Shown here piece after piece: positions 1 to 10,502 of a stretch of 64,000 nt of DNA. The stretch's first letter is position 1. Each line of letters opens with the position of its first letter. The DNA is from an uncultured Lachnospiraceae bacterium (GTDB lineage Bacteria > Bacillota > Clostridia > Lachnospirales > Lachnospiraceae), in assembly GCA_950097145.1 (NCBI GenBank), contig CATNCF010000007.1:25572-89571 (forward strand). The letters run 5' to 3'. A program made the position numbers and the translations under genes. The notes under the pieces are model-generated. The model saw only the letters and a list, made by a program, of their open reading frames with translations. It did not search any database and was not told where the DNA came from.

Positions 1-157
1 CACACACTGCGGCGCCCATGCCAGTCAGCGGAACGACGACACCTTACAGAAATTTTATTACGTAATTATAAATAATTCTTAAAAGAAAATAACTCCATTG
101 ACTTCCCATTTTTTCTGCGCTACCATGAAGAAAATATACCGTACAGGAGATGAGATT

Positions 158-553
158 ATGAAACAAAAAATACAGCATTTCATGATGGGAAGATATGGCG
201 CTGACCATCTTGGACAATTATTGATGGGAATGTCCGTTGTGGCCTTACTAATTTCCCTGTTTACCAGGCTGGATATTTTTTATATTTTTGCACTGGGATT
301 GATGGGATATGAATATTATCGCATGATGTCCCGCCAAATTGAACGGCGGTACGGCGAAAACCAAAAGTTTATGAACTGGCGGTACCAGCTTGCCATAAAA
401 TGGAATAGAAAGAAAGAGCATATCAGACAGCGGAAAACCCATCGTTTTTACAAATGCCCCTCCTGCCGGCAGAATGTAAGGGTTCCCAGAGGGAAAGGAA
501 AGATTTGTATTACCTGTCCCAAATGCAGTGCCGAATTTATCAAAAAAAGCTAG
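158..553 (+). CDS. small membrane protein with C-terminal zinc ribbon
   Basis: AGGAG-like RBS before ATG at 158 (ORF track starts at 98); hydrophobic N-terminal half; C-terminal CPSC...CPKC ribbon. Confidence 0.75.
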   Translation: MKQKIQHFMMGRYGADHLGQLLMGMSVVALLISLFTRLDIFYIFALGLMGYEYYRMMSRQIERRYGENQKFMNWRYQLAIKWNRKKEHIRQRKTHRFYKCPSCRQNVRVPRGKGKICITCPKCSAEFIKKS

Positions 554-581
554 TGTATTTTTCAAACACGCTCTAATACTA

Positions 582-615
582 CTGCCTTCGTTTTATCACA
601 ACGAAGGCAGGTATT
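582..615 (+). terminator. Rho-independent terminator between convergent genes
   Basis: CTGCCTTCGTT / AACGAAGGCAG perfect 11-bp stem, 7-nt loop, followed by ATTTTT. Confidence 0.8.
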
Positions 616-628
616 TTTAAGCTTCCGC

Positions 629-1072
629 TCATCTTCTTATCTTTTTATGCCCCTTGTATTTTTCCTCACAATATTTACAGCGATAGATCTGTGCGTCCTC
701 GTCTGTCAAGTAGAAAATTTGATCCAATTCCTGTTCAATGGAGGTGATGCAGCGGGGATTTCTGCAGTGAATGACATTTTTAATCTCTTTGGGAAGCTGA
801 AGCTCCCGCTTTTCTACAATTTTTTCGCCCTTGATAATATTGACTGTAATATTATGGTCAATAAATCCCAGCACATCTAAATCCAAAGCGTCAATATCAC
901 ATTCCACCTTAAGAATATCCTTCTTGCCCATTTTGTTGCTGCGGGCATTTTTGATAATCGCAACACAGCAGTCCAGTTGATCCAACTTGAGATCATGATA
1001 AAGAGACAGGCTGTTCCCCGCCTGTATATGATCTAGTACAAATCCCTCTGTAATGGCACCTACATTTAACAT
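629..1072 (-). CDS. pyrI: aspartate carbamoyltransferase regulatory subunit
   Basis: PyrI-like N-terminus and C-terminal zinc site (CRNPRC...CKYC); overlaps pyrB. Confidence 0.95.
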   Translation of the reverse strand: MLNVGAITEGFVLDHIQAGNSLSLYHDLKLDQLDCCVAIIKNARSNKMGKKDILKVECDIDALDLDVLGFIDHNITVNIIKGEKIVEKRELQLPKEIKNVIHCRNPRCITSIEQELDQIFYLTDEDAQIYRCKYCEEKYKGHKKIRR

Positions 1073-1986
1073 ACTTCCACCTCCAATAATGTAAGAATCA
1101 AAGCCATCCGCACATAAACGCCATACTGCGCCTGTTTAAAATAAGCAGCCCTCGGGTCATCATCCACATCCACGGATATCTCGTTTACTCTCGGCAGAGG
1201 ATGCATGACAATCATATCTTCCTTGGCCAATTTCATCTTCTTTTTATCCAGAATATAGAAATCCTTCATCCTCACATAATCATCCTCATTAAAAAACCGT
1301 TCTCTCTGTACCCGTGTCATATAAAGAATATCCAGTTCTGCCATTGCATCTTCCAAACGTTCTACCTCCTGGTATGGAATCTTATTTTTCCTGAGCACAT
1401 CTTCGCGGATATAGCTGGGCACACGCAGCTCTTCTGGAGAGATCAAGGTAAATCTGATATTGGGATAGCGAATCAGAGCATGAATCAAAGAATGAACAGT
1501 ACGGCCAAACTTAAGATCACCGCAAAGACCAATGTTAAGATGATCCAGACGTCCTTTAAGAGAACGAATGGTTAGAAGATCTGTCAATGTCTGGGTGGGA
1601 TGCTGGTGTCCGCCATCCCCCGCATTGATAACAGGAATTTTCGACTTCTCGGATGCAACCAGAGGCGCCCCCTCTTTGGGATGGCGCATTGCACAAATAT
1701 CTGCATAACAGGAAATTACCCGAATGGTATCAGAGACACTTTCTCCTTTTGCGGCGGAACTGCTGTCTGCACTGGAAAAACCTAGGACACTGCCTCCCAA
1801 ATTCAGCATGGCAGCCTCAAAACTTAACCTTGTCCTGGTACTCGGCTCATAAAAACAAGTAGCAAGTTTCTTTCCTTCACATGCATGGGCATATTTCTGA
1901 GGATTATTTTCAATATCATTTGCCAGCGTAAGCAGTTTGTCCAGTTCCTCCACAGACAAATCCAGCGGGCTCATTAAATGCTGCAT
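1066..1986 (-). CDS. pyrB: aspartate carbamoyltransferase catalytic subunit
   Basis: [13 protein letters not shown] carbamoyl-phosphate motif, [18 protein letters not shown]. Confidence 0.98.
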   Translation of the reverse strand: MQHLMSPLDLSVEELDKLLTLANDIENNPQKYAHACEGKKLATCFYEPSTRTRLSFEAAMLNLGGSVLGFSSADSSSAAKGESVSDTIRVISCYADICAMRHPKEGAPLVASEKSKIPVINAGDGGHQHPTQTLTDLLTIRSLKGRLDHLNIGLCGDLKFGRTVHSLIHALIRYPNIRFTLISPEELRVPSYIREDVLRKNKIPYQEVERLEDAMAELDILYMTRVQRERFFNEDDYVRMKDFYILDKKKMKLAKEDMIVMHPLPRVNEISVDVDDDPRAAYFKQAQYGVYVRMALILTLLEVEVC

Positions 1987-2173
1987 AGAACGCCTCCTAT
2001 CTAAAAAAATAGTATAAGTACCTGCAATGCTCCAGGCATTTTTACTATCATATAACAGACTGGTAATAATTGCAAGAAAAAGGTTGCAGTTGTGTAAAAG
2101 AATACAAGAAATTCATAATTTTTCACACAAAACGGAAGTCTTTGCCGTAAAAACTTCACCAAATCCCGGTCGT

Positions 2174-3117
2174 CTATTCTATATCCTTTTTTTCGACAAA
2201 AAGATTACGGACCTTCTTTCTTTCAGCCCAGTAATTTACAAATTGTTTATCGTCATCTGATTTCAGCCGCCACTTAGTAGGAGATTCTCCCAAAATCTTC
2301 TTAAAATTACGTTCAAAGGTAGAAACAGAGGAATATCCTATTTTCCAGGCAAGGGCACTCATGGAAATATCCTCCTTCTGCAGAAATTCACATGCCTTCC
2401 GTATGCGGATTGTGTTTATATATTCCAGCGGTGACATTTCTATACAATTCCCAAATAATCTTCGAAAATAGGGTTCACTGATATTGCAGATCTCAGCCAG
2501 ATCCTTAATCTTAAGGTTTTCATTGTAATGAAGCTCAATATGTACAAGAGCCGGCTGTATCTTCTCAATATGCAGAATTTCTTTCTCATGTTCCACTACT
2601 ACATACTAATTAAGCGGATTAGTTCCTGAATCATAACATACAGATAACCGTTCACTGCCTCTCTATTTAATGCCCGCTGTTCCCTGTTTTCTTCTAGAAC
2701 CGCAGAAATTACAGCCGACAGCCTTGGCTGTTCCTCCACACTCACCATAATTGGTCCTCTTGTAATCTGCTGTAAAACCCGTAATTGAAGAAATTCGTCA
2801 TTGGAATAACACTTTTCCACAAACCCGGCTAAATCCAGATACAGGAATTCCCAGGAACAGATACTTCCTTTGGCACTGTATATCCTATGAGGAAAATTAC
2901 TGGGTATCAAGGAAATCATACCCGGCCCATATTTCTCCATATCTTCTCCCACAAATACCAGCCCTTCTCCAGAATAACAATAACCAGCCTGATAAAAATT
3001 ATGAAAATGCTGTTCTGCTGCATGGTAATTCATGGTCCATTTATCCCCCAGCAATGCCCTGTCATACCGCCCCACGGGCATTTCATAAAAAACAACTTCT
3101 TCTGTCTTGTTATCCAT
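2174..3117 (-). pseudogene. AraC-family transcriptional regulator split by a frameshift
   Basis: ORF 3117-2599 is the cupin-like sensor half; ORF 2596-2174 is the AraC double HTH half (IRIRKACEFL...IGYSSVSTFERNFKKILGESPTKWR). The halves are in different frames at about 2596-2608. Confidence 0.75.
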
Positions 3118-3172
3118 TTGGTGAATCTCCTTGTTATGTTTTGCTTGGGTGATTTATCGGCATCAAACTCTA

Positions 3173-3219
3173 AAAAGCACAAGGGCTCCTCCCAGCTTCG
3201 CTGGGTCCCTCCTCATGCT
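3173..3219 (-). terminator. hairpin just after the nucleoside kinase stop
   Basis: Minus strand AGCATGAGGAGGGACCCAGCGAAGCTGGGAGGAGCCCTTGTGCTTTTT; nested CCCAGC-GAA-GCTGGG core with T-run. Confidence 0.65.
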
Positions 3220-3222
3220 AAA

Positions 3223-4899
3223 TTATACATGAAAACAGCTTCCGCCAATGAATTCACGCAAAATAGAATTCTTTGCAATGTCCTCACTGGGCACTGGAAG
3301 AAAATAATCCAGAAATTTTAGCAGCCGCTTTGCTTCAATATACTCCGGGCTGCTCTTGTCTATCTCAAACAGCAGCGGTTCTGCATATTGTTTTAACACT
3401 GCAAGTTCATAAATAAGTGCGGAATTAAACATAATATCCGCATCCTCCTGGAATGGAAAGATATACTGTTCCTCACCTTTGCGGACAGAATCCCACATGC
3501 CAATGGTGGCTTTTGCCGGATGATTCCTGGTTCTTGCATCCCGCACAATCCGCCTTATCATTCTGCCATCCGTAGTAGGCAGGTTATTATGCTCATCAAT
3601 ATTTAACTGGGTCAGGGCGCTGATATAAATTTTCAACTTGCTGGACTTTGGCAGCGAATAAGACAGCTTATCATTCAAACCATGGATTCCCTCCAGCACC
3701 AAGATATCATTTTTCTCAAGCTGCTTAAAAATCCCTTTGTATTCACGCTTTCCAGTTCGGAAATTGTAGGTGGGAAGTTCTACGCGCTCTCCATTCAGCA
3801 GCGCAGACATATCTCTGTTAAACAATTCAATATCCAGCGCCTCCAGACATTCAAAATTATAGCTTCCGTCTGGATGTTTTGGGGTATCTACACGATTAAC
3901 ATAATAGTCGTCCAGTGCAATGGGATGGGGCTTTAACCCCTGTGCCATCATCTGTATGGAAAGACGGTGGGAGAACGTAGTCTTTCCAGAAGAAGAAGGG
4001 CCTGCAATCATAATAAATTTTTTATCCGGCTTATCTGCAATATCTTCAGCAAGCCTTCCAATTTTACGTTCCATCAGCGCTTCCGAAACCAGAATCACAT
4101 CCCGGATCCGCCCCTGGGCTATCGCGTCGTTCAATGCCCCGATGGTTCCAATATCCAGCATTTCTCCCCATTCCACAGACTCTTTTAGCACATGAAATAG
4201 TTTGCCGGAAGGAACAAATTCCGCTGGTTCCTTTGTATTCTCATTGGGAAACAACAATACAAATCCACTTTCATACAGCTTTAGCTCAAAATATTTCAGA
4301 TAACTGGTATTAGGCACCATATATCCATAAAAATAATCTTTGTAATTCCCAATACTGTAAATATTCACTTTGGAACTTCTCCGGTACGCAAACAGCCGCT
4401 CTTTATCGTGCATCCCCAGTTCCTGGAATAAATTCACTGCTTCATCCGTAGAAATACTTGTTTTCTGAATAGGATGGGCTTCCTCCACTAATTGAAGCAT
4501 TTCCTGTTTCAGCCTGCCGATATATTTCTCATCTGCTTTCTCTCCCTGCAATTCACAAAAATACCCCTGGCTGATGGAATGTTCCACGCGTACAGTAACA
4601 GGCTTTCCGTCCTCTTTTGCCAGATTATTTACAGCACGCTGCATTAAAAGCGTAACACTGCGGCGGTAAGCTTTTTTCCCCGCTTTTTCCCTGGTAGTTA
4701 CAAAAGAAAGTGTTCCGTCCGCCTTAACTCTTTTGTGAAGCTCCTTTAAGCGGTTGTTAAACATCACCAGTACAATATCATCCTCATATTTTGACTGATA
4801 CTCTTTTGCAATCTCTAAAAAAGCGGTTCCTGCCGGATACTGCTTCTCTTCCCCCTCAATCCAAATCTGATATGATGATTTTTTCATAAATTCCTCCAT
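3223..4899 (-). CDS. nucleoside (uridine) kinase with N-terminal TGS/ThrRS-like region
   Basis: Walker A GPSSSGKTTF, uridine-kinase-like DDYYVNR and LEGIHGLND; N-terminus resembles TGS plus ThrRS second additional domain. Confidence 0.9.
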   Translation of the reverse strand: MEEFMKKSSYQIWIEGEEKQYPAGTAFLEIAKEYQSKYEDDIVLVMFNNRLKELHKRVKADGTLSFVTTREKAGKKAYRRSVTLLMQRAVNNLAKEDGKPVTVRVEHSISQGYFCELQGEKADEKYIGRLKQEMLQLVEEAHPIQKTSISTDEAVNLFQELGMHDKERLFAYRRSSKVNIYSIGNYKDYFYGYMVPNTSYLKYFELKLYESGFVLLFPNENTKEPAEFVPSGKLFHVLKESVEWGEMLDIGTIGALNDAIAQGRIRDVILVSEALMERKIGRLAEDIADKPDKKFIMIAGPSSSGKTTFSHRLSIQMMAQGLKPHPIALDDYYVNRVDTPKHPDGSYNFECLEALDIELFNRDMSALLNGERVELPTYNFRTGKREYKGIFKQLEKNDILVLEGIHGLNDKLSYSLPKSSKLKIYISALTQLNIDEHNNLPTTDGRMIRRIVRDARTRNHPAKATIGMWDSVRKGEEQYIFPFQEDADIMFNSALIYELAVLKQYAEPLLFEIDKSSPEYIEAKRLLKFLDYFLPVPSEDIAKNSILREFIGGSCFHV

Positions 4900-5699
4900 T
4901 ATACAAATAAAAATGGCTGTTTTACCGGCTGGCCAACGATTTCTATCCCCTGAAGCCGTTCCCTGAGATACTCTGTCATATAAGGGATAAACATTTTCTC
5001 CACGCCATAATGTCCTGCATCAATTACTGCAAGTCCCTGTGATGCTGCATCAATTCCTTCATGATGGTCCACATCTCCCGTCACCAATAGCTGGGCTCCT
5101 GCTTTTAGGGCGTTTCTTATCACACTTTTCCCTGACCCTGGGCAGACCGCCGCCTTTTGTACTTTCTGGTTCAGATCTCCGAATACTTTGACAGTATCCA
5201 CTTCAAACGCCTGCTTCACGCGGCTGATACAGGCAGCCAGAGAAATTGCTTCCTGTAAAAATCCAACTCTTCCAATTCCCTCCGGTCCATCTTTTCCCTG
5301 GCAGGTTTCTTCCAGCACCTGGCATTTTGTCATATGCATTCGTTCTGCAGCAAGCTCCGCCATACCTTTCACGTCAAAATTCGTGTGCATGGCATAATAG
5401 GAAATATTATTTTTTATCAATTGAATCACACGTTTTCCCGTGAAATCCAAGGTATTGACTTTCTTCAATCCCTTAAAAATCATAGGATGATGAGTAAGCA
5501 GCATATCTGATTTTTCCTGTACCGCCTCTGAAATTGTCTCTTCTGTGGCATCCAATGCTATGTATATCCTCTTAACCTCCTGCTGAAAGTCTCCCACCAG
5601 AAGCCCCACATTATCCCATTCACATGCAAATTCTTCTGGGGACTGTTCTTGTAATAATGATATGATCTCATTGCATGTCATATTTCCTGCTCCTTCCAC
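4899..5699 (-). CDS. Nif3-like dinuclear metal center protein (YqfO family)
   Basis: EWDNVGLLVGD, LTHHPMIFKG, YAMHTNFD, DAGHYGVE motifs. Confidence 0.93.
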   Translation of the reverse strand: MEGAGNMTCNEIISLLQEQSPEEFACEWDNVGLLVGDFQQEVKRIYIALDATEETISEAVQEKSDMLLTHHPMIFKGLKKVNTLDFTGKRVIQLIKNNISYYAMHTNFDVKGMAELAAERMHMTKCQVLEETCQGKDGPEGIGRVGFLQEAISLAACISRVKQAFEVDTVKVFGDLNQKVQKAAVCPGSGKSVIRNALKAGAQLLVTGDVDHHEGIDAASQGLAVIDAGHYGVEKMFIPYMTEYLRERLQGIEIVGQPVKQPFLFV

Positions 5700-6406
5700 A
5701 TTTTTAGTAAGTCTTCAATTTCCATAAGTTCCTGTTCAATCTGAACGTTCCTCTGAGAAACGTCCTGTCTTGCATAAGAAGCCAGACATTCTAAAATTTT
5801 CTCCTTTTGCTTCTTCTGATACTGCAGATACTGGTGCAATACGGGATGGCGCTGTCTTATCAGCAATGGTCCGTACTTTAGGGAAATTTCCGTACTCTCC
5901 GGCTGCCTGCAGTATCCGTCCGCATCTATGGAATATTCCACTGCCATCATACTATAGTATTTTCCATCCTCGTACACCATATCCTCCGCCACAATCCCAT
6001 ATCCACGCTCCAGTAAAAAACTGCGGAATGCGTAAAGTTCAGACTGGGGCTGCAGCACCAGTTTCTTTGCTGTGCGCGCCGCTTGTTCTCCTTGGGACAA
6101 AATACGCATCATCAATTTTCCGCCCATTCCGGCAATCACAATGGTATCTGCTTCTCCTGGCAATAATGAGGAAAGACCGTCCGAACGTCTGGTTTCAATT
6201 TTGCCTTCCATGCCATATTGATTGATATTCTGTTTTGCACGCCGAAGCGGTCCCAGGTTTATATCCATTGCAACGGCTTTCTGGATTTTGCCAGAGGATA
6301 AGAGATAGACTGGTATGTATCCGTGGTCTGTTCCCACATCAGCAAGTACTTCTGCATTTCCCGCCAAGTCAGCAACAGCCAGCAGCCTTTTCGATAACTG
6401 TAACAT
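5678..6406 (-). CDS. trmK: tRNA (adenine(22)-N(1))-methyltransferase
   Basis: SAM motif LADVGTDHGYIPVYL, VIAGMGGKLM; located between rpoD and nif3. Confidence 0.93.
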   Translation of the reverse strand: MLQLSKRLLAVADLAGNAEVLADVGTDHGYIPVYLLSSGKIQKAVAMDINLGPLRRAKQNINQYGMEGKIETRRSDGLSSLLPGEADTIVIAGMGGKLMMRILSQGEQAARTAKKLVLQPQSELYAFRSFLLERGYGIVAEDMVYEDGKYYSMMAVEYSIDADGYCRQPESTEISLKYGPLLIRQRHPVLHQYLQYQKKQKEKILECLASYARQDVSQRNVQIEQELMEIEDLLKMWKEQEI

Positions 6407-6419
6407 ATCCTCTCCTAAT

Positions 6420-7538
6420 TTAATCCAGATAATCCTTCAGTTTCCTGCTTCTGCTTGGATGGCGCAGCTTACGGAGCGCCTTTGCCTCAATCTGGCGGAT
6501 ACGCTCTCTGGTTACGTTGAACTCCCTTCCAACTTCTTCCAGTGTCCTGGCACGCCCGTCGTCCAGCCCAAAACGCAGGCGCAGTACCTTCTGCTCCCGC
6601 TCTGTCAGGGTTCCCAAAACTTCCACCAATTGTTCCTTCAGCAGTGTAAATGCCGCCGCATCAGCCGGAACTGGAACATTATCATCCTGAATAAAGTCTC
6701 CCAGATGGCTGTCTTCCTCCTCGCCAATGGGCGTCTCCAAAGAAACCGGTTCCTGAGAAATCTTTAAAATTTCCCGTACACGTTCCACCGGCATATTCAT
6801 TTCTTCTGCAATTTCCTCCGGGGAAGGCTCACGTCCCAATTCCTGCAGCAGCTGCCTGGACACACGGATCAGTTTATTAATTGTCTCCACCATGTGTACC
6901 GGAATTCGGATGGTTCTGGCCTGGTCTGCAATCGCCCTGGTAATTGCCTGGCGTATCCACCAGGTTGCATACGTTGAAAATTTATATCCTTTGCGGTAGT
7001 CAAACTTTTCAACGGCCTTAATCAATCCCAGATTTCCTTCCTGAATCAGGTCCAAAAATAACATCCCCCGCCCTACATACCGTTTGGCTATGGAAACCAC
7101 AAGGCGCAGATTGGCTTCTGCCAGGCGTTTCTTGGCTTCCTGGTCTCCCAATTCCATGCGCTTCGCCAGATCGATCTCCTCCTCTGCGGTAAGCAAAGGC
7201 ACCTTGCCGATCTCCTTTAAGTACATACGAACAGGATCTTCAATGGAAATTCCATCCGGAACGGAAAGATCAATATTCTCAACTTCCACATCGTCGTCAT
7301 CGTCAATGAGAATATCGTCATCGTCATCATCAGAAATCCGCAGCACGTCAATATTATTGGATTCCAGAAAATCCAGAATTTTCTCAAACTGTTCTGCATC
7401 CAGTTCCATGTCATGAAAGAAGTCACTGATTTCCCGATATTCCAGGACATTTTTTTTCTTCTTTGCCATGGATAACAATTCCTGCAGTTTTTCGATAAAT
7501 TTCACATTTCTTTCTTCCATTTCGTTTCTTCCTTCCAT
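6420..7538 (-). CDS. rpoD: RNA polymerase primary sigma factor (SigA/RpoD)
   Basis: [52 protein letters not shown]-terminal HTH; start may be 7520 (MEERN). Confidence 0.98.
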   Translation of the reverse strand: MEGRNEMEERNVKFIEKLQELLSMAKKKKNVLEYREISDFFHDMELDAEQFEKILDFLESNNIDVLRISDDDDDDILIDDDDDVEVENIDLSVPDGISIEDPVRMYLKEIGKVPLLTAEEEIDLAKRMELGDQEAKKRLAEANLRLVVSIAKRYVGRGMLFLDLIQEGNLGLIKAVEKFDYRKGYKFSTYATWWIRQAITRAIADQARTIRIPVHMVETINKLIRVSRQLLQELGREPSPEEIAEEMNMPVERVREILKISQEPVSLETPIGEEEDSHLGDFIQDDNVPVPADAAAFTLLKEQLVEVLGTLTEREQKVLRLRFGLDDGRARTLEEVGREFNVTRERIRQIEAKALRKLRHPSRSRKLKDYLD

Positions 7539-7571
7539 TCGTTGTTTATATTTTGTCCTAATTTGGTATCT

Positions 7572-9335
7572 TTATACAGATTTAAGCTTCTGCATATTTT
7601 TCTTATCCGCAACCAGCTTCTGCAGCCCTTCCAAATCCGCCGGCTCTAAATGTCTGGAACGGTAACTGATGCTGTTTTCCTTTAACCGGATTAGTGTTTC
7701 TCTCAATGCCTTTTCCTTTTCTGCCGGCGTTGTAACCTCTTTCAGCCTGGCATTAAACAACCCTGCGATCTCTCTCTGCTGTTCCTCATCGGTAAACATA
7801 CTAATAATCCCAGCGGGATTCAGTTTCCCTTTCTCATACTGGGCAAACAGAATTTTTGCCGCCTGCCGGTATAATTCATCCGTAAAGTCCTCAGGGCCCA
7901 GCCAGTCTGAAATTTTTTCAAATAACGACGAATCTTCAATGAGCCAGGTCAGCATAAGCTTTTGGGATTGTTTCATGCCGTCTTCCTTTTTTTTCTTTTC
8001 CTGTACCCCGGATTTCAGGGGCCTGCGTTCCTTTGCAATTCCAACCCTGGTCCCTTGATGCTGTACAAGACTGCGAAGATTCTCAAATCCTATCTGATAC
8101 TTCCCTGCCACGGCTTCTATGTAATTTTCCCGCTCCAATTCTTCCTCAAATTCCAGAATCCTGCCGGCAATGGCATTGTGAAACTTTGTTTTGCTCTCTG
8201 GGTCTTTTAAATCATACTGCCGCTCTAAAACCTCAATTTCGAACATGAAGCTGTTCTGCGCATGGGCAATCCGCTCTTCATAAGCACTGGCCCCCTCTGC
8301 CTTGATGAACTCATCCGGATCCTTATAGGGCGCCATCTTTACAATTTTTGCCGTAATTCCCGCTTCTTTTAAAATTGGGATTGCACGCAGCGCCGCCTTG
8401 ATCCCCGCACCATCACTGTCAAAGGTACAATAAACTTCCTTGGTATACCGCTTGAGCAGACTTGCATGGCCTGAGGTAAATGATGTGCCCAGTGAAGCCA
8501 CTGCATTATCAAAACCAGCCTGATGCAGCGCTATGACATCCATATATCCCTCGCACAAAAGAATATAATGTTTCCTTGTGCTTCTGGCCAAATTTAATCC
8601 ATACAGAGTTCTGCTTTTGTCAAATACCATAGTTTCCGGAGAATTCATATATTTCGGTTCTCCTTCTCCCATGACCCTTCCCCCAAAGCCAACTACCCGG
8701 TTATTGGCATCCATAATCGGAAACATCACACGATTCCAAAATTTATCGCGTCCCCCTCTCTGCTCGTCAATGGTGACAACACCTGAATCTTTCAGGACAG
8801 CGTCCTCGTACCCCTGCTTCCGAAGATATTGGTACAGGTCGTCGCTATATTTATTCGAATACCCAAGACCAAATTTCTTAAGCGTCTCAGGGCTTAACCC
8901 CCGCTTAACAAAATAATTCATTCCAATCTTCCCCTGCTCCATCCGAAGCTGGGCATAAAAATATTTCGCCGCCGCTTTATTGATCTCCATGATCTTTGTC
9001 CGTTTATCTGCTTCCTGCCGTTCTCTTGCAGAGGTTTCCTGTCTGGGCAGTGAAATACCCGCCCTCTGAGCCAGCGTTTCTAATGCCTCATGGAACGTAT
9101 CATTTTCATACTGCATCAGAAAGGTAAATACATTCCCCCCGGCGCCGCAGCCAAAACAGTAATACATCTGCTTATCCTGGGCAACAGAAAAGGAAGGAGT
9201 CTTCTCGTTGTGGAACGGACACAGGCCAAAATGGGTATTTCCCTTTTTCTTAAGGCGCACATAACCTGAGATCACATCTACAATATCATTTGCAGAACGT
9301 ATCTCCTCAATCAGCTCATCAGAATAATATGGCAT
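7572..9335 (-). CDS. dnaG: DNA primase
   Basis: CPFHNEKTPSF...YCFGCGAGG zinc finger, VGFGGR, CEGYMDVIAL toprim, DSDGAG. Confidence 0.98.
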   Translation of the reverse strand: MPYYSDELIEEIRSANDIVDVISGYVRLKKKGNTHFGLCPFHNEKTPSFSVAQDKQMYYCFGCGAGGNVFTFLMQYENDTFHEALETLAQRAGISLPRQETSARERQEADKRTKIMEINKAAAKYFYAQLRMEQGKIGMNYFVKRGLSPETLKKFGLGYSNKYSDDLYQYLRKQGYEDAVLKDSGVVTIDEQRGGRDKFWNRVMFPIMDANNRVVGFGGRVMGEGEPKYMNSPETMVFDKSRTLYGLNLARSTRKHYILLCEGYMDVIALHQAGFDNAVASLGTSFTSGHASLLKRYTKEVYCTFDSDGAGIKAALRAIPILKEAGITAKIVKMAPYKDPDEFIKAEGASAYEERIAHAQNSFMFEIEVLERQYDLKDPESKTKFHNAIAGRILEFEEELERENYIEAVAGKYQIGFENLRSLVQHQGTRVGIAKERRPLKSGVQEKKKKEDGMKQSQKLMLTWLIEDSSLFEKISDWLGPEDFTDELYRQAAKILFAQYEKGKLNPAGIISMFTDEEQQREIAGLFNARLKEVTTPAEKEKALRETLIRLKENSISYRSRHLEPADLEGLQKLVADKKNMQKLKSV

Positions 9336-9346
9336 CTATTCTCCTT

Positions 9347-10354
9347 TCAGTTTACCTGCCATGCCTTGGGCATGAAATATTCTTCAAACTTTGCAATCGC
9401 GTACTGATCTGTCATGCCTGCAATATAGTCACAGACAATGCGCTCTTTTTTCTCTCCCTGTTCCATCATTCCAAGATACCACTTCGGCAGCAGATCGATA
9501 TGTACCGCATAATACTGGAACAGACGGCTCAGGAGAGCCTTAGCACGCTCTTCCTCTCCTTTTGCCCTGGGATTCCGGTATACATTTTGAAACATAAATT
9601 TTCGAAGTCCCCGCATTGCCTCCTCCACTTCTCTGGACATACAGATATCGTTTTTATTCAAACTATTGGTAACAATATTATGAATCAGGGTATCCAGACG
9701 CTTTCTTGTGGTGGTTCCCAATATTTCCCGGTATTCAATAGGAATATCCTCCTCGGACAATACTTTTGCACGAATCGCATCATCAATATCATGATTAATA
9801 TATGCAATTTTATCAGAAAGGCGCACAATCTTCCCCTCCAGTGTAGAAGGCATTAAACTGGTCTGGTGGTTCAATATGCCGTCCCGCACCTCCCAGGTCA
9901 GGTTCAATCCTTCTCCTGACTTCTCCAGCTTCTCTACAATACGGACACTCTGCTCATTGTGTTTAAAGCCGTCTTCACAGATTTCATTCAGCATATATTC
10001 TCCTGCATGTCCAAAAGGAGTATGTCCCAAATCATGCCCCAGTGCAATTGCCTCCGCCAAATCTTCGTTCAGCCTCAACGCCTTTGCCACGGTGCGGGCA
10101 TTTTGGGAGACCTCCAAAGTATGTGTCAGCCGGGTACGGTAATGATCGCCTTTGGGTGTGAGAAAAACCTGAGTTTTATGCTTTAATCTCCGAAATGCCT
10201 TGCAGTGCAGAATTCGGTCCCTATCCCTTTGAAAAACAGGACGGATATCACACTGCGCTTCCGCTCTGTCACGTCCTCTGGAATTCTGGCTTAAGGTCGC
10301 AAAAGGACTTAAATAATTCCGTTCCAGTAATTCCATATTTTCTCTGATAAGCAT
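9347..10354 (-). CDS. dgt: deoxyguanosinetriphosphate triphosphohydrolase-like protein (HD domain)
   Basis: RLTHTLEVSQ, ALGHDLGHTPFGHAGE HD motifs; dgt-dnaG-rpoD order. Confidence 0.95.
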   Translation of the reverse strand: MLIRENMELLERNYLSPFATLSQNSRGRDRAEAQCDIRPVFQRDRDRILHCKAFRRLKHKTQVFLTPKGDHYRTRLTHTLEVSQNARTVAKALRLNEDLAEAIALGHDLGHTPFGHAGEYMLNEICEDGFKHNEQSVRIVEKLEKSGEGLNLTWEVRDGILNHQTSLMPSTLEGKIVRLSDKIAYINHDIDDAIRAKVLSEEDIPIEYREILGTTTRKRLDTLIHNIVTNSLNKNDICMSREVEEAMRGLRKFMFQNVYRNPRAKGEEERAKALLSRLFQYYAVHIDLLPKWYLGMMEQGEKKERIVCDYIAGMTDQYAIAKFEEYFMPKAWQVN

Positions 10355-10502
10355 TTTATCCCACCTCTAATTTGTCCGTAAGTGATTTTACATTTGTATC
10401 AATGATTCTCTAATGATTATATATTCCGCACAAATTGATGATTTCCTTTATTTTTCTTAAATTGCAGCAAATTTTAACCAGAGATATTCCAACACCTGGG
10501 CC

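Noticed and set aside
1987-2173. Attenuator in the pyrB leader
   Set aside because: No convincing hairpin plus U-run or PyrR-binding-like sequence recognized
9290-9856. 188-aa ORF on + strand
   Set aside because: Antisense to dgt; no domain or RBS
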